A stretch of 6,938 nucleotides of DNA from an uncultured Chthoniobacterales bacterium (GTDB lineage: Bacteria > Verrucomicrobiota > Verrucomicrobiia > Chthoniobacterales > CAKUMP01). The translations under genes and the position numbers were made by a program. The notes below the pieces were generated by a model, which was not told the origin of the DNA, made no database searches, and was given only the letters and a program-made list of their open reading frames with translations. Location: NCBI GenBank assembly GCA_934667795.1, contig CAKUMP010000125.1, forward strand, positions 1-6,938, written 5' to 3'. Within the stretch, counting starts at the first letter, position 1, and the number at the start of each line of letters is the position of its first letter. Shown piece by piece: positions 1 through 5,988 of this stretch.

Positions 1-91
1 TGCGTGTTTCTTGTTTGCCATTTTGGTTAACTTTCGTGAAGGTTACGGGGTTTATGAGCGGAGGAAGAAAGAAAAAGATAAAATGGCGTAA
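1..91 (+). CDS. uppS: 3' end of upstream gene, probably isoprenyl (undecaprenyl diphosphate) transferase
   Basis: An open frame enters from the left edge and ends at TAA 89-91, two bases before the cdsA start. About 29 codons are visible, and the last ones read FREGYGVYERRKKEKDKMA. The spacing of F, G/Y, Y, R and K fits the UppS C-terminal pattern F-x-x-A-L-x-x-Y-x-x-R-x-R-R. The expected WPDF block just before it is not clearly present, so the match is weak. The gene order before cdsA-dxr-rseP-ispG is the stronger argument. UppS condenses IPP onto farnesyl diphosphate to make the C55 carrier lipid. A second frame is open to TAA 99-101, overlapping cdsA, and cannot be excluded. Confidence 0.45.
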   Translation, partial: ACFLFAILVNFREGYGVYERRKKEKDKMA

Positions 92-93
92 AA

Positions 94-975
94 ATGGATA
101 ATACGAGGAAAATGGTATTTTTGTTACGGTTGGGCAGTTCGCTGATGTTATGGACGATAGCCTTTTCCATTATTTTATCTGGATTTGAGATTGGATTTTT
201 TGGATTGATTGGGACGATCGCGTTATTGGCGTTGTGGGAATACTTCAAGATGCTGGATCACGCCGGGGTATCGAATTTCAAGGTGTCGGCGATGATCAGT
301 GGGGGGATTTTTTTAGCGGGGAGTTTTTATTATTTTCGGACATGGGGGCCGGCGAGTTCGTATGAGTTTGAGGTATTGGTAGTTTTGTTATTGCTGGTGG
401 GGGTATTTGCGCGACAGATGTTTCAGAAATTGCGGGATCATGAGCCGTTGCAGACGATGGCCTATACGTTTTTCGGGTTACTGTATGTTGTCTGGCTATT
501 TAATTTCATATCGAAGATTGTGTATGTGGTGCCGCGTGGGATGGAAGGGGAAGTGCAGGGGCATTTTTATGTTTTGTATTTAATCATCGTGACAAAATTC
601 AGTGATATGGGGGCGTATCTGGTGGGAAGTGCGTGTGGGAAGCACTTGCTGGTTCCGCATATTAGTCCGAAGAAAACATGGGAAGGATTTTTTGGAGCCT
701 TGTTTTTTTCGGTATTGGGGAGTTTTGGGGTCTTTTGGATGATTCCGGAGAAATTGCCGGGGCTGACGTGGGTACATGCGAGTATTTTGGGGGTATTGCT
801 GGGATTTGTGGCGGTGATAGGGGATTTAGCGGAATCGATCATTAAGCGGAGTACCGGGGTAAAAGATTCGGGGAAACTGTTACCCGGGATTGGTGGGGCG
901 TTGGATCTGATAGACAGTTTACTGTTTACAGCGCCGTTGTTATATTTTTATCTGCAACTCGTGATCAGGATTTAA
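94..975 (+). CDS. cdsA: Phosphatidate cytidylyltransferase (CDP-diglyceride synthase)
   Basis: This inner-membrane enzyme makes CDP-diacylglycerol from phosphatidic acid and CTP, the branch point of phospholipid synthesis. The 293 residues are almost all hydrophobic, with roughly eight or nine membrane segments (for example near 15-50, 62-80, 92-108, 122-142, 158-178, 198-216, 228-246 and 272-290). The family signature lies at about 248-274: S248, K251-R252, K257-D258, PGIGG 264-268, D271 and D274. SDMGAYLVG (170-178) and SPKKTWEG (191-198) are further conserved blocks. Two signature positions differ from the textbook pattern: I266 replaces His, and L272 replaces the Arg of the DR pair. Similar variants seem familiar from other phyla, so I expect an active enzyme. 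There is no good Shine-Dalgarno sequence. The start is 2 nt after the previous stop, so translation is probably coupled. ATG 112 is an alternative start, and removing six residues would not touch a domain. Confidence 0.95.
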   Translation: MDNTRKMVFLLRLGSSLMLWTIAFSIILSGFEIGFFGLIGTIALLALWEYFKMLDHAGVSNFKVSAMISGGIFLAGSFYYFRTWGPASSYEFEVLVVLLLLVGVFARQMFQKLRDHEPLQTMAYTFFGLLYVVWLFNFISKIVYVVPRGMEGEVQGHFYVLYLIIVTKFSDMGAYLVGSACGKHLLVPHISPKKTWEGFFGALFFSVLGSFGVFWMIPEKLPGLTWVHASILGVLLGFVAVIGDLAESIIKRSTGVKDSGKLLPGIGGALDLIDSLLFTAPLLYFYLQLVIRI

Positions 976-979
976 GTAT

Positions 980-2149
980 ATGAAGAAGCGCAGGGTGGTG
1001 GTATTAGGAGCGACAGGGTCGATTGGGCAGAGTGCGATGAAGGTTGCAGTGGATTTGCAGGAGGAAATGGAAATTGTCGGGATGGGAGCAAATCAAAATG
1101 GAAAACTGTTGGCAGAACAAGCAAACCGGCTGCGTCCAAGAGTGCTGGGGCTGACGGAAGAATGCGGGCTGAAAGATTTACGGGCACGGTTGGAATATGA
1201 CCCGGAAATTGTTGTGGGCGATACCGCCATGGAGGAACTGGCCGGGATGGAAGAAGCGAATATGGTGCTTGTGGCGATTGTCGGAGTTGCGGGGCTGAGG
1301 CCGGCACTGGTGGCGATTGAAGGAAAAAAAACGCTGGCAGTCGCAAGTAAGGAAATTTTAGTGATGGCCGGCGAAACCGTGATGGAAGCTGCGCGCCAAC
1401 AGGGAGTCATGGTTTTGCCGATTGACAGCGAGCATAATGCCATTTTCCAATGTCTGGAGGGGAGAAACATGGAAGAAGTCCAACGGCTGATTCTGACAGC
1501 ATCCGGAGGGCCATTTCGCACCTGGGAGCGTAGCGCTTTGGAGGAAGTGACTCGGGAACAGGCGCTTAAGCACCCTACCTGGTCTATGGGGGAGAAAATT
1601 TCCATTGATTCAGCGACTTTATTTAATAAGGGACTGGAAATGATTGAAGCCCGCTGGTTGTTTGATGTACCCATGCAGAAAGTGGACGTGATTGTGCATC
1701 CGCAAAGCATCGTGCATTCGATGGTGGAATTTTGTGACGGGTCGGTTTTGGCGCAAATGAGCTATTCTGACATGTGTTTTCCGATTCAATATGCCGTGAC
1801 CTGGCCGGAACGGCGGAAGAATTCTTTAAAATCGCTGGATTTTGCGGCTTTAGGGAAGCTGGAGTTTGAAGCCCCACGTGTGGAGGATTTTCCCGCTCTG
1901 CGTCTGGCAAGAGAAGCCGGGACAGCGGGTGGTGGGTGTCCGGCGGTGCTGAATGCCGCAAATGAAGTCGCAGTCGGGAAATTTTTGGAAAACAAATTAA
2001 GATTTCCTGAAATCTGGGGGTGCGTGGAGGACATTCTGGCGCAATTTGACAATACTGGCTGTGGGACATTGGAGGGGATTGTGGCCGCAGATAAATGGGC
2101 GAGGGAAGCCGCAGAAACGTGGTGTGAAAAGAAAATGAAACAAAGCTAA
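980..2149 (+). CDS. dxr: 1-deoxy-D-xylulose 5-phosphate reductoisomerase
   Basis: This cytosolic NADPH-dependent enzyme catalyses the second and committed MEP-pathway step, DXP to 2-C-methyl-D-erythritol 4-phosphate. It is 389 residues long, against 398 in E. coli. The Rossmann dinucleotide loop GATGSIGQS is at 10-18. ASKE at 122-125 corresponds to the E. coli NKE segment. The metal ligands sit in LPIDSEHNAIFQ, with D149 and E151. Substrate-binding blocks are ASGGPFR 174-180, HPTWSMGEKISIDSATLFNK 198-217 and E220, followed by VHPQSIVHSMVEF 239-251. All expected active-site residues are present. The start is 4 nt after the cdsA stop. AGGA at 967-970, inside the cdsA end, is a modest ribosome site with a 9-nt spacer. 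It is the target of fosmidomycin-type inhibitors in other bacteria (family knowledge). Confidence 0.98.
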   Translation: MKKRRVVVLGATGSIGQSAMKVAVDLQEEMEIVGMGANQNGKLLAEQANRLRPRVLGLTEECGLKDLRARLEYDPEIVVGDTAMEELAGMEEANMVLVAIVGVAGLRPALVAIEGKKTLAVASKEILVMAGETVMEAARQQGVMVLPIDSEHNAIFQCLEGRNMEEVQRLILTASGGPFRTWERSALEEVTREQALKHPTWSMGEKISIDSATLFNKGLEMIEARWLFDVPMQKVDVIVHPQSIVHSMVEFCDGSVLAQMSYSDMCFPIQYAVTWPERRKNSLKSLDFAALGKLEFEAPRVEDFPALRLAREAGTAGGGCPAVLNAANEVAVGKFLENKLRFPEIWGCVEDILAQFDNTGCGTLEGIVAADKWAREAAETWCEKKMKQS

Positions 2150-2185
2150 AATCCATGGAAGTACCATTGCAGAGTCATGGTGAGA

Positions 2186-2194
2186 TGCTATAAT
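2186..2194 (+). promoter_or_regulatory. Extended -10 promoter in the dxr-rseP gap
   Basis: TGC followed directly by TATAAT at 2189-2194 is a perfect extended -10 element. A weak -35 (TTGCAG, 2167-2172) lies 16 nt upstream and shares only TTG with the consensus. Initiation would fall near 2200-2202, giving a leader of about 52 nt before the rseP start. The site lies in the only sizeable gap of the operon, so it probably drives rseP-ispG independently of upstream transcription. This is predicted from sequence only. Confidence 0.6.
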
Positions 2195-2211
2195 GAGAAG
2201 ATAGCGTCTGG

Positions 2212-2235
2212 CTGTAACCCGGCATGGGGCGACAG
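2212..2235 (+). promoter_or_regulatory. Small stem-loop in the rseP leader
   Basis: CTGT at 2212-2215 pairs with ACAG at 2232-2235, and CCC at 2218-2220 pairs with GGG at 2226-2228, with an internal mismatch between the two helices. The distal arm runs into AGGAA at 2234-2238, the best Shine-Dalgarno candidate for rseP, which sits a rather long 14 nt from the start. The structure could modulate translation, but it is short and may mean nothing. Confidence 0.2.
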
Positions 2236-2252
2236 GAATAACTGAGATTTTT

Positions 2253-3704
2253 ATGATAGTAAGTATATTGAAGGTGATATTGATTTTGTTGGAGGTTGTG
2301 TTGTTGTTCAACCTTCTGATCCTGGTGCATGAACTGGGGCATTTTCTGGCAGCAAAATGGCGTGGGCTGGTGGTGGAGCAATTTGGAATATGGTTTGGAA
2401 AACCATTGTGGAAAAAACGCATCAAAGGGGTGGATTATTCTTTGGGATGGATCCCCGCCGGTGGGTTTGTGAAATTGCCACAGTTGGCTCCAATGGAGGC
2501 GATTGAAGGAAAAAATGAGTCGGATCGGGAGGCGCTTCCCCAGATTTCAGCTCTGGATAAAATTATTGTCGCGATTGCGGGGCCATTATTCAGCTTTTTG
2601 CTGGCGGTCGTTTTTGCAGTGGTGGTATGGGGCGTTGGACGCCCGGTGGGTGAGGGAGAATCCACAACCGTTGTCGGGTATGTTTTACCGGAAGGCCCGG
2701 CGGCAGAAGTCGGCATTCAGCCGGGAGACAAAATCCTGAAAATCGATGGACATCCGGTGACCCGTTTCCAGGGGATGACGGATAGTGTGATGTGGTATGT
2801 GGTACGCTCTGAAAATGAAAAAGTGGAGGTCCTGCTGGAGCGCGATGGAGAGGAATTGACCTTTTATCCCGCAGCAATTGTCGCCCCACGTGATGGGTGG
2901 AAACGATCGAATTTACGTCAGATTGGACTGGCTCCAATGACGACACCAGTGATTGGACGTGTGGAAAAAGACAGTCCGGCAGAGAAGGCTGGATTAAAGC
3001 CCGGCGATGCTATTCTGCAGGCAAATGGGAAAACTTTGTATAACCCGGTTGATCTGGGCGGACTCGTTCGGGAATCTGAAGGCGTACCAATCAATCTGGT
3101 CATTGACCGGGCAGGAGAAACCTGGGAAACAACTTTAACACCGGTGATGATGCCGGCAAGTGAAGGGGTTCCTGCGTTTCCTCGTATCGGGGTGGTCTGG
3201 GATTTGGGTGGACGTATGCAACTCATTTACCCAAATCCGATTGAGCAAGTGGCGACCAGTGTGGAATCGATTGTGAATACGCTGGGAGCGCTGTTTTCTC
3301 CTAAATCCGAAATCAAGGCAGAGCATATGAGTGGACCGGTGATGATCATGCGAGTCTATTACCAGATGTTCGAAGGGCCGGATGGCTGGAGAATGGCATT
3401 GTGGTTCAGCGTTCTGTTGAATGTCAACTTGGCGATTCTGAACATGCTGCCGTTGCCGGTTCTGGACGGCGGACATATTACGATTGCTATTTTGGAAGGG
3501 TTGCGCGGAAAGCCTATCAATTTACGGTTGCTGGAATTTATTCAAACCGCCTGTGCATTGTTTATTATCGGGTATATGTTATATGTGACATTCTACGATG
3601 TAAATGATCTGCCGATCTTTGATCGCTCGGATCCTCCACCGGAACTCAGCGCGAGTCCAACCCCGGAACCGGAAGGGACACCAGCAGTTTTAGAAACCCC
3701 CTAA
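2253..3704 (+). CDS. rseP: RseP-type site-2 intramembrane zinc metalloprotease (M50B)
   Basis: This inner-membrane protease cuts within membrane helices. Relatives release extracytoplasmic-function sigma factors by cleaving anti-sigma proteins, and also degrade leftover signal peptides. The zinc motif HELGH is at 26-30 in the first membrane helix. GGFVKLP at 70-76 and a second hydrophobic segment at about 103-128 follow. Two PDZ domains span about 138-205 (EGPAAEVGIQPGDKI) and 228-295 (DSPAEKAGLKPGDAI). The third zinc ligand is in NMLPLPVLDGGH (397-408), with D405. A last helix is at about 428-447. At 483 residues it is longer than E. coli RseP (450), partly because of a Pro/Glu-rich tail (about 458-483) beyond the last helix. 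No anti-sigma or sigma gene is adjacent, so its regulatory target is unknown. It has a probable promoter of its own in the preceding gap. The next gene begins 19 nt downstream. Confidence 0.96.
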   Translation: MIVSILKVILILLEVVLLFNLLILVHELGHFLAAKWRGLVVEQFGIWFGKPLWKKRIKGVDYSLGWIPAGGFVKLPQLAPMEAIEGKNESDREALPQISALDKIIVAIAGPLFSFLLAVVFAVVVWGVGRPVGEGESTTVVGYVLPEGPAAEVGIQPGDKILKIDGHPVTRFQGMTDSVMWYVVRSENEKVEVLLERDGEELTFYPAAIVAPRDGWKRSNLRQIGLAPMTTPVIGRVEKDSPAEKAGLKPGDAILQANGKTLYNPVDLGGLVRESEGVPINLVIDRAGETWETTLTPVMMPASEGVPAFPRIGVVWDLGGRMQLIYPNPIEQVATSVESIVNTLGALFSPKSEIKAEHMSGPVMIMRVYYQMFEGPDGWRMALWFSVLLNVNLAILNMLPLPVLDGGHITIAILEGLRGKPINLRLLEFIQTACALFIIGYMLYVTFYDVNDLPIFDRSDPPPELSASPTPEPEGTPAVLETP

Positions 3705-3723
3705 ATATCAGGAGCCAGGGGGG

Positions 3724-5502
3724 ATGGCAGAAAGGGAAGTAGTAAAGATGCAAAAAGGATATTGTGACAGTATATATGGAAACCCACGTCGTCTGACGCG
3801 TGAAGTGAAGGTGGGAGATGTTGGCGTCGGGGGCAATAACCCGATACGTGTGCAATCCATGATCACTTGCGATACCATGGATACTGACGCCGCCCTGAAA
3901 GAAATCCAGGAACTCGCCGGAGCAGGATGTGAAATTGTCCGGGTAACCGCTCCCACCATCAAAGATGCAGCTAATCTGGAAAATATTAAGGCCGGATTGC
4001 GAGCCGCAGGATGCGAGGTGCCTTTAGTCGCAGATATCCATTTTAAACCACAAGCCGCAATGGAGGCTGCCCGCTGGGTGGAAAAAGTCCGAATTAATCC
4101 AGGAAACTTTGCCGATTCTAAGAAATTTAACGTCCGTGAATACACAGATGCGGAATATCAGGAAGAGCTGGAGCGTATTCGGGAGACGTTTACGCCATTG
4201 GTTCGGTATTGTCAGGAGCGGAAGATCAGTATGCGGATCGGGACGAATCATGGTTCTTTGAGCGACCGGATTATGAACCGTTATGGGGATACGCCGTTAG
4301 GGATGGTGGAGAGTGCTTTGGAATTTGTACGGATTGCACGGGAACTGGATTTTCATGATTTGATTTTTTCAATGAAGGCGAGTAACCCGAAAGTGATGAT
4401 CCAGGCGTATCGTTTGCTGGTTGCTCGGTTAAGAGATTTGGGTGAGGACTGGAACTATCCGATTCATCTTGGTGTGACAGAAGCGGGGGATGGAGAAGAT
4501 GGACGGATCAAAAGTGCAATCGGGATTGGCAGTTTGTTAATGGATGGAATTGGCGATACGATTCGTGTGTCCTTGACCGAAGACGCGATCCATGAGGTGC
4601 CGGTGGCAAGAGCCCTGGTGGTGTTGTCAGAAAACAGAAATACCGATGCCGTCGAAGGCCCGGCTCCTTCCTATAACCCTTTTGAATATGATCGGAGAAA
4701 ATCTGTCCCTGTCACGGTAAACGGGATTGCTGTAGGCGGAAGTGAATTAACACGTGTGTTTATTCGTAAAGCGGCAATGGATGCCATCGCACATAAAGTG
4801 GACCGGATGGGGGATTATAAACCCGAAGTGGTGTATGAAGAGGCAGGTGTAGTAGAGGTTGATCCACAGGATAAGGCGACGATTGCAGAACTGAATGCAA
4901 AATCGGAACCCGTACTGGTGGCAGTCAAAGATGGGGTGACATTGCCGGTCGTCACAGCATATCGGTTGCTGGCAGCGAAACTGAACCCACGTCATCCACT
5001 GGTGTTGAAAGATCGACTGGAAAATACTGCCGATCCAAATAGAGATTTTCTGGAAGCATTGTTGGAAGCTTCCGCTGCCATCGGCTCGTTGCTTTGTGAT
5101 GGAATCGGGGATGCCGTTCTGGTGCAAGGCGCACCGGGACCGGGGCAATCCATGCGACTCGCCTATAATATTTTACAGGCAGCAGGCTCACGCATTTTTA
5201 AAACCGATTACGTGGCTTGTCCGAGCTGCGGACGTACTTTGTTTAACCTGCAAAGTACAACCGCAAAAATTAAAGAGGCAACAAATCATCTTAAAGGAGT
5301 CAAAATTGCCATTATGGGCTGTATCGTAAATGGGCCCGGAGAAATGGCCGATGCAGACTTCGGATACGTCGGGGGAGCTCCAGGGAAAGTTAATTTATAT
5401 GTCGGCAAACAGCCCGTGAAGTTCAATATCCCGGAAGCAGAAGCCGTGGAAAGATTAAAAGACCTGATCCGCGAACATGGACGCTGGGTCGATAAAGTTT
5501 AA
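3724..5502 (+). CDS. ispG: 4-hydroxy-3-methylbut-2-en-1-yl diphosphate synthase, long form with inserted domain
   Basis: This [4Fe-4S] enzyme (GcpE) converts methylerythritol cyclodiphosphate to HMBPP, the sixth step of the MEP pathway. The N-terminal TIM barrel spans about 25-300 (NPIRVQSMITCDTMDTDAAL, VADIHFKP, VRINPGN, RIGTNHGSLS, HLGVTEAG). The C-terminal cluster domain spans about 495-592. Its iron ligands C499, C502 and C533 lie in CPSCGRT and MGCIVNGPGE, and E540 is the fourth ligand expected from the family. Between them, about 300-490 forms an extra segment, making 592 residues against about 372 in E. coli. That is the three-domain architecture known from plants, Chlamydiae and Bacteroidetes. 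AGGAG at 3710-3714 with a 9-nt spacer strongly supports this start; ATG 3745 (Met8) is the alternative. It is the last gene of the operon. Codon choice shifts along the gene (see findings). Confidence 0.98.
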   Translation: MAEREVVKMQKGYCDSIYGNPRRLTREVKVGDVGVGGNNPIRVQSMITCDTMDTDAALKEIQELAGAGCEIVRVTAPTIKDAANLENIKAGLRAAGCEVPLVADIHFKPQAAMEAARWVEKVRINPGNFADSKKFNVREYTDAEYQEELERIRETFTPLVRYCQERKISMRIGTNHGSLSDRIMNRYGDTPLGMVESALEFVRIARELDFHDLIFSMKASNPKVMIQAYRLLVARLRDLGEDWNYPIHLGVTEAGDGEDGRIKSAIGIGSLLMDGIGDTIRVSLTEDAIHEVPVARALVVLSENRNTDAVEGPAPSYNPFEYDRRKSVPVTVNGIAVGGSELTRVFIRKAAMDAIAHKVDRMGDYKPEVVYEEAGVVEVDPQDKATIAELNAKSEPVLVAVKDGVTLPVVTAYRLLAAKLNPRHPLVLKDRLENTADPNRDFLEALLEASAAIGSLLCDGIGDAVLVQGAPGPGQSMRLAYNILQAAGSRIFKTDYVACPSCGRTLFNLQSTTAKIKEATNHLKGVKIAIMGCIVNGPGEMADADFGYVGGAPGKVNLYVGKQPVKFNIPEAEAVERLKDLIREHGRWVDKV

Positions 5503-5509
5503 GAGGTAG

Positions 5510-5579
5510 CGATATGTCGCCTCGCCGGGAACGCCGACGCTTTGGAGTGCGGCGGTTCCCGCCGCTTTGGATCATATCG
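5510..5579. repeat. 70-bp cruciform-like (REP/BIME-like) element
   Basis: The outer arms CGATATG (5510-5516) and CATATCG (5573-5579) are perfect inverted repeats. Inside them, CGGGAACGCCG (5526-5536) pairs with CGGCG plus TTCCCG (5550-5561) as an 11-bp stem with one bulged G (5555) and a 13-nt loop. The element begins 8 nt after the ispG stop, so the RNA hairpin could protect the ispG 3' end or attenuate transcription. There is no adjoining T-run, so it is not a canonical terminator. Dispersed occurrence in the genome is expected but cannot be seen here. Confidence 0.65.
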
Positions 5580-5606
5580 AAAGGGATATACGAAGTTTTT
5601 TTGCGT

Positions 5607-5622
5607 ATCAAAGCGCTTTGAT
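5607..5622. promoter_or_regulatory. Perfect 16-bp palindrome, LacI-family-operator-like
   Basis: ATCAAAGCGCTTTGAT is fully self-complementary with a central CG. The AAAGCGCTTT core resembles operators of LacI/GalR-family regulators and cre sites. It lies between convergent genes with no promoter nearby, which argues against simple repression of a neighbour. It may instead be part of the repeat nest. Confidence 0.4.
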
Positions 5623-5646
5623 CATTCGATCTAAGGTGTATTTTAC

Positions 5647-5661
5647 AGCTCTGTCCCTAAT
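5647..5661. repeat. CTGTCCCTAAT repeat, copy 1
   Basis: AGCTCTGTCCCTAAT, identical over 15 bp to copy 2. It is preceded by AC, so ACAG-CT-CTGT forms a tiny inverted repeat. The reverse strand reads ATTAGGGACAGAGCT. Confidence 0.7.
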
Positions 5662-5693
5662 CGGACGTTCCCAAAGCCCCAAAGTTTGCTTAT

Positions 5694-5708
5694 AGCTCTG
5701 TCCCTAAT
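5694..5708. repeat. CTGTCCCTAAT repeat, copy 2
   Basis: AGCTCTGTCCCTAAT, the same 15 bp as copy 1, starting 47 bp further on and in the same orientation. It is followed at once by GGGAGGCTCG, a 10-mer that recurs at 5871-5880. Confidence 0.7.
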
Positions 5709-5725
5709 GGGAGGCTCGAATGTGT

Positions 5726-5744
5726 TTAGGGGTCTGTCCCTAAT
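5726..5744. repeat. CTGTCCCTAAT repeat, copy 3, with its own hairpin
   Basis: GGGGTCTGTCCCTAAT at 5729-5744 shares the 12-bp core TCTGTCCCTAAT (5733-5744) with the other copies but has GGGG in place of AGC upstream. As a result TTAGGG (5726-5731) and CCCTAA (5738-5743) form a 6-bp inverted repeat with a 6-nt loop. Confidence 0.7.
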
Positions 5745-5807
5745 GAGCAACTTGTCGCCTATTCCCAAAGCCCTCAAAACCTTTTGTGTGAAAATAAGCT
5801 TCTTTTT

Positions 5808-5834
5808 CTGCCGACGGGACGTCGGCGTACCCAG
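5808..5834. repeat. GCCGACG/CGTCGGC hairpin repeat, copy 1
   Basis: GCCGACG (5810-5816) and CGTCGGC (5820-5826) form a 7-bp stem around GGA. The unit starts with CT (5808-5809) and ends in GTACCCAG. Confidence 0.7.
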
Positions 5835-5843
5835 CAAGAAGAC

Positions 5844-5871
5844 CTGCCGACGGGGACGTCGGCGCTCCCAG
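5844..5871. repeat. GCCGACG/CGTCGGC hairpin repeat, copy 2
   Basis: The stem is the same as in copy 1 (5846-5852 with 5857-5863), but the loop is GGGA and the end is GCTCCCAG. It is a direct repeat with a 36-bp period. The loop-length difference and the single changes suggest two independently drifting copies of a dispersed element. Confidence 0.7.
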
Positions 5872-5926
5872 GGAGGCTCGTTTCCAAGATCGCTCGCTCT
5901 TAGGGGGCAGGGTCCCAGGGCAAAAG

Positions 5927-5958
5927 AAAACGCCAGGCTCTTGCGAACCTGGCGTTTT
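5927..5958 (-). terminator. Intrinsic terminator of the barrel-protein gene, probably bidirectional
   Basis: AAAACGCCAGG (5927-5937) and CCTGGCGTTTT (5948-5958) are perfectly complementary over 11 bp with a 10-nt loop. On the - strand the hairpin ends in TTTT followed by CTTTTG, 31 nt beyond the stop of the barrel gene. On the + strand it ends in TTTTCAG, so it could also catch read-through from ispG. Confidence 0.85.
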
Positions 5959-5988
5959 CAGATTGGTTGTTTTGTTTCTTTTTACAAA

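Larger units (their letters stand above)
5503..5988. other. Non-coding convergent intergenic region dominated by short repeats
   Basis: This 486-nt stretch lies between the convergent ispG and barrel-protein genes. No reading frame here has a ribosome site or protein-like composition. It holds, in order, a cruciform-like repeat, a 16-bp palindrome, three CTGTCCCTAAT copies, two GCCGACG/CGTCGGC hairpins and a terminator. Shorter duplications occur too: TTCCCAAAGCCC at 5668-5679 and 5762-5773, GGGAGGCTCG at 5709-5718 and 5871-5880, and TCCCAGGG at 5866-5873 and 5913-5920. No promoter is convincing. Confidence 0.8.

Noticed and set aside
1..101. Upstream gene reading in the frame that ends at TAA 99-101
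   Set aside because: It would overlap the cdsA start, and its Lys-rich end fits UppS less well than the frame ending at 89-91, though the evidence is thin.
1093..1710. Long 205-codon - strand open frame inside dxr
   Set aside because: It is antisense to a fully conserved dxr, with Ser-rich composition and no independent signals.
5585..5609. Intrinsic terminator for ispG around the T-run at 5596-5602
   Set aside because: The stem (ATACG/CGTAT) is only 5 bp, and the T-run lies in the loop rather than after the stem.
5647..5744. CRISPR-like array
   Set aside because: There are only three short copies with a 12-bp common core, uneven spacing, and no nearby cas genes.
5643..5837. 64-codon - strand open frame in the repeat region
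   Set aside because: It is made almost wholly of repeat sequence, with no ribosome site and no protein-like pattern.
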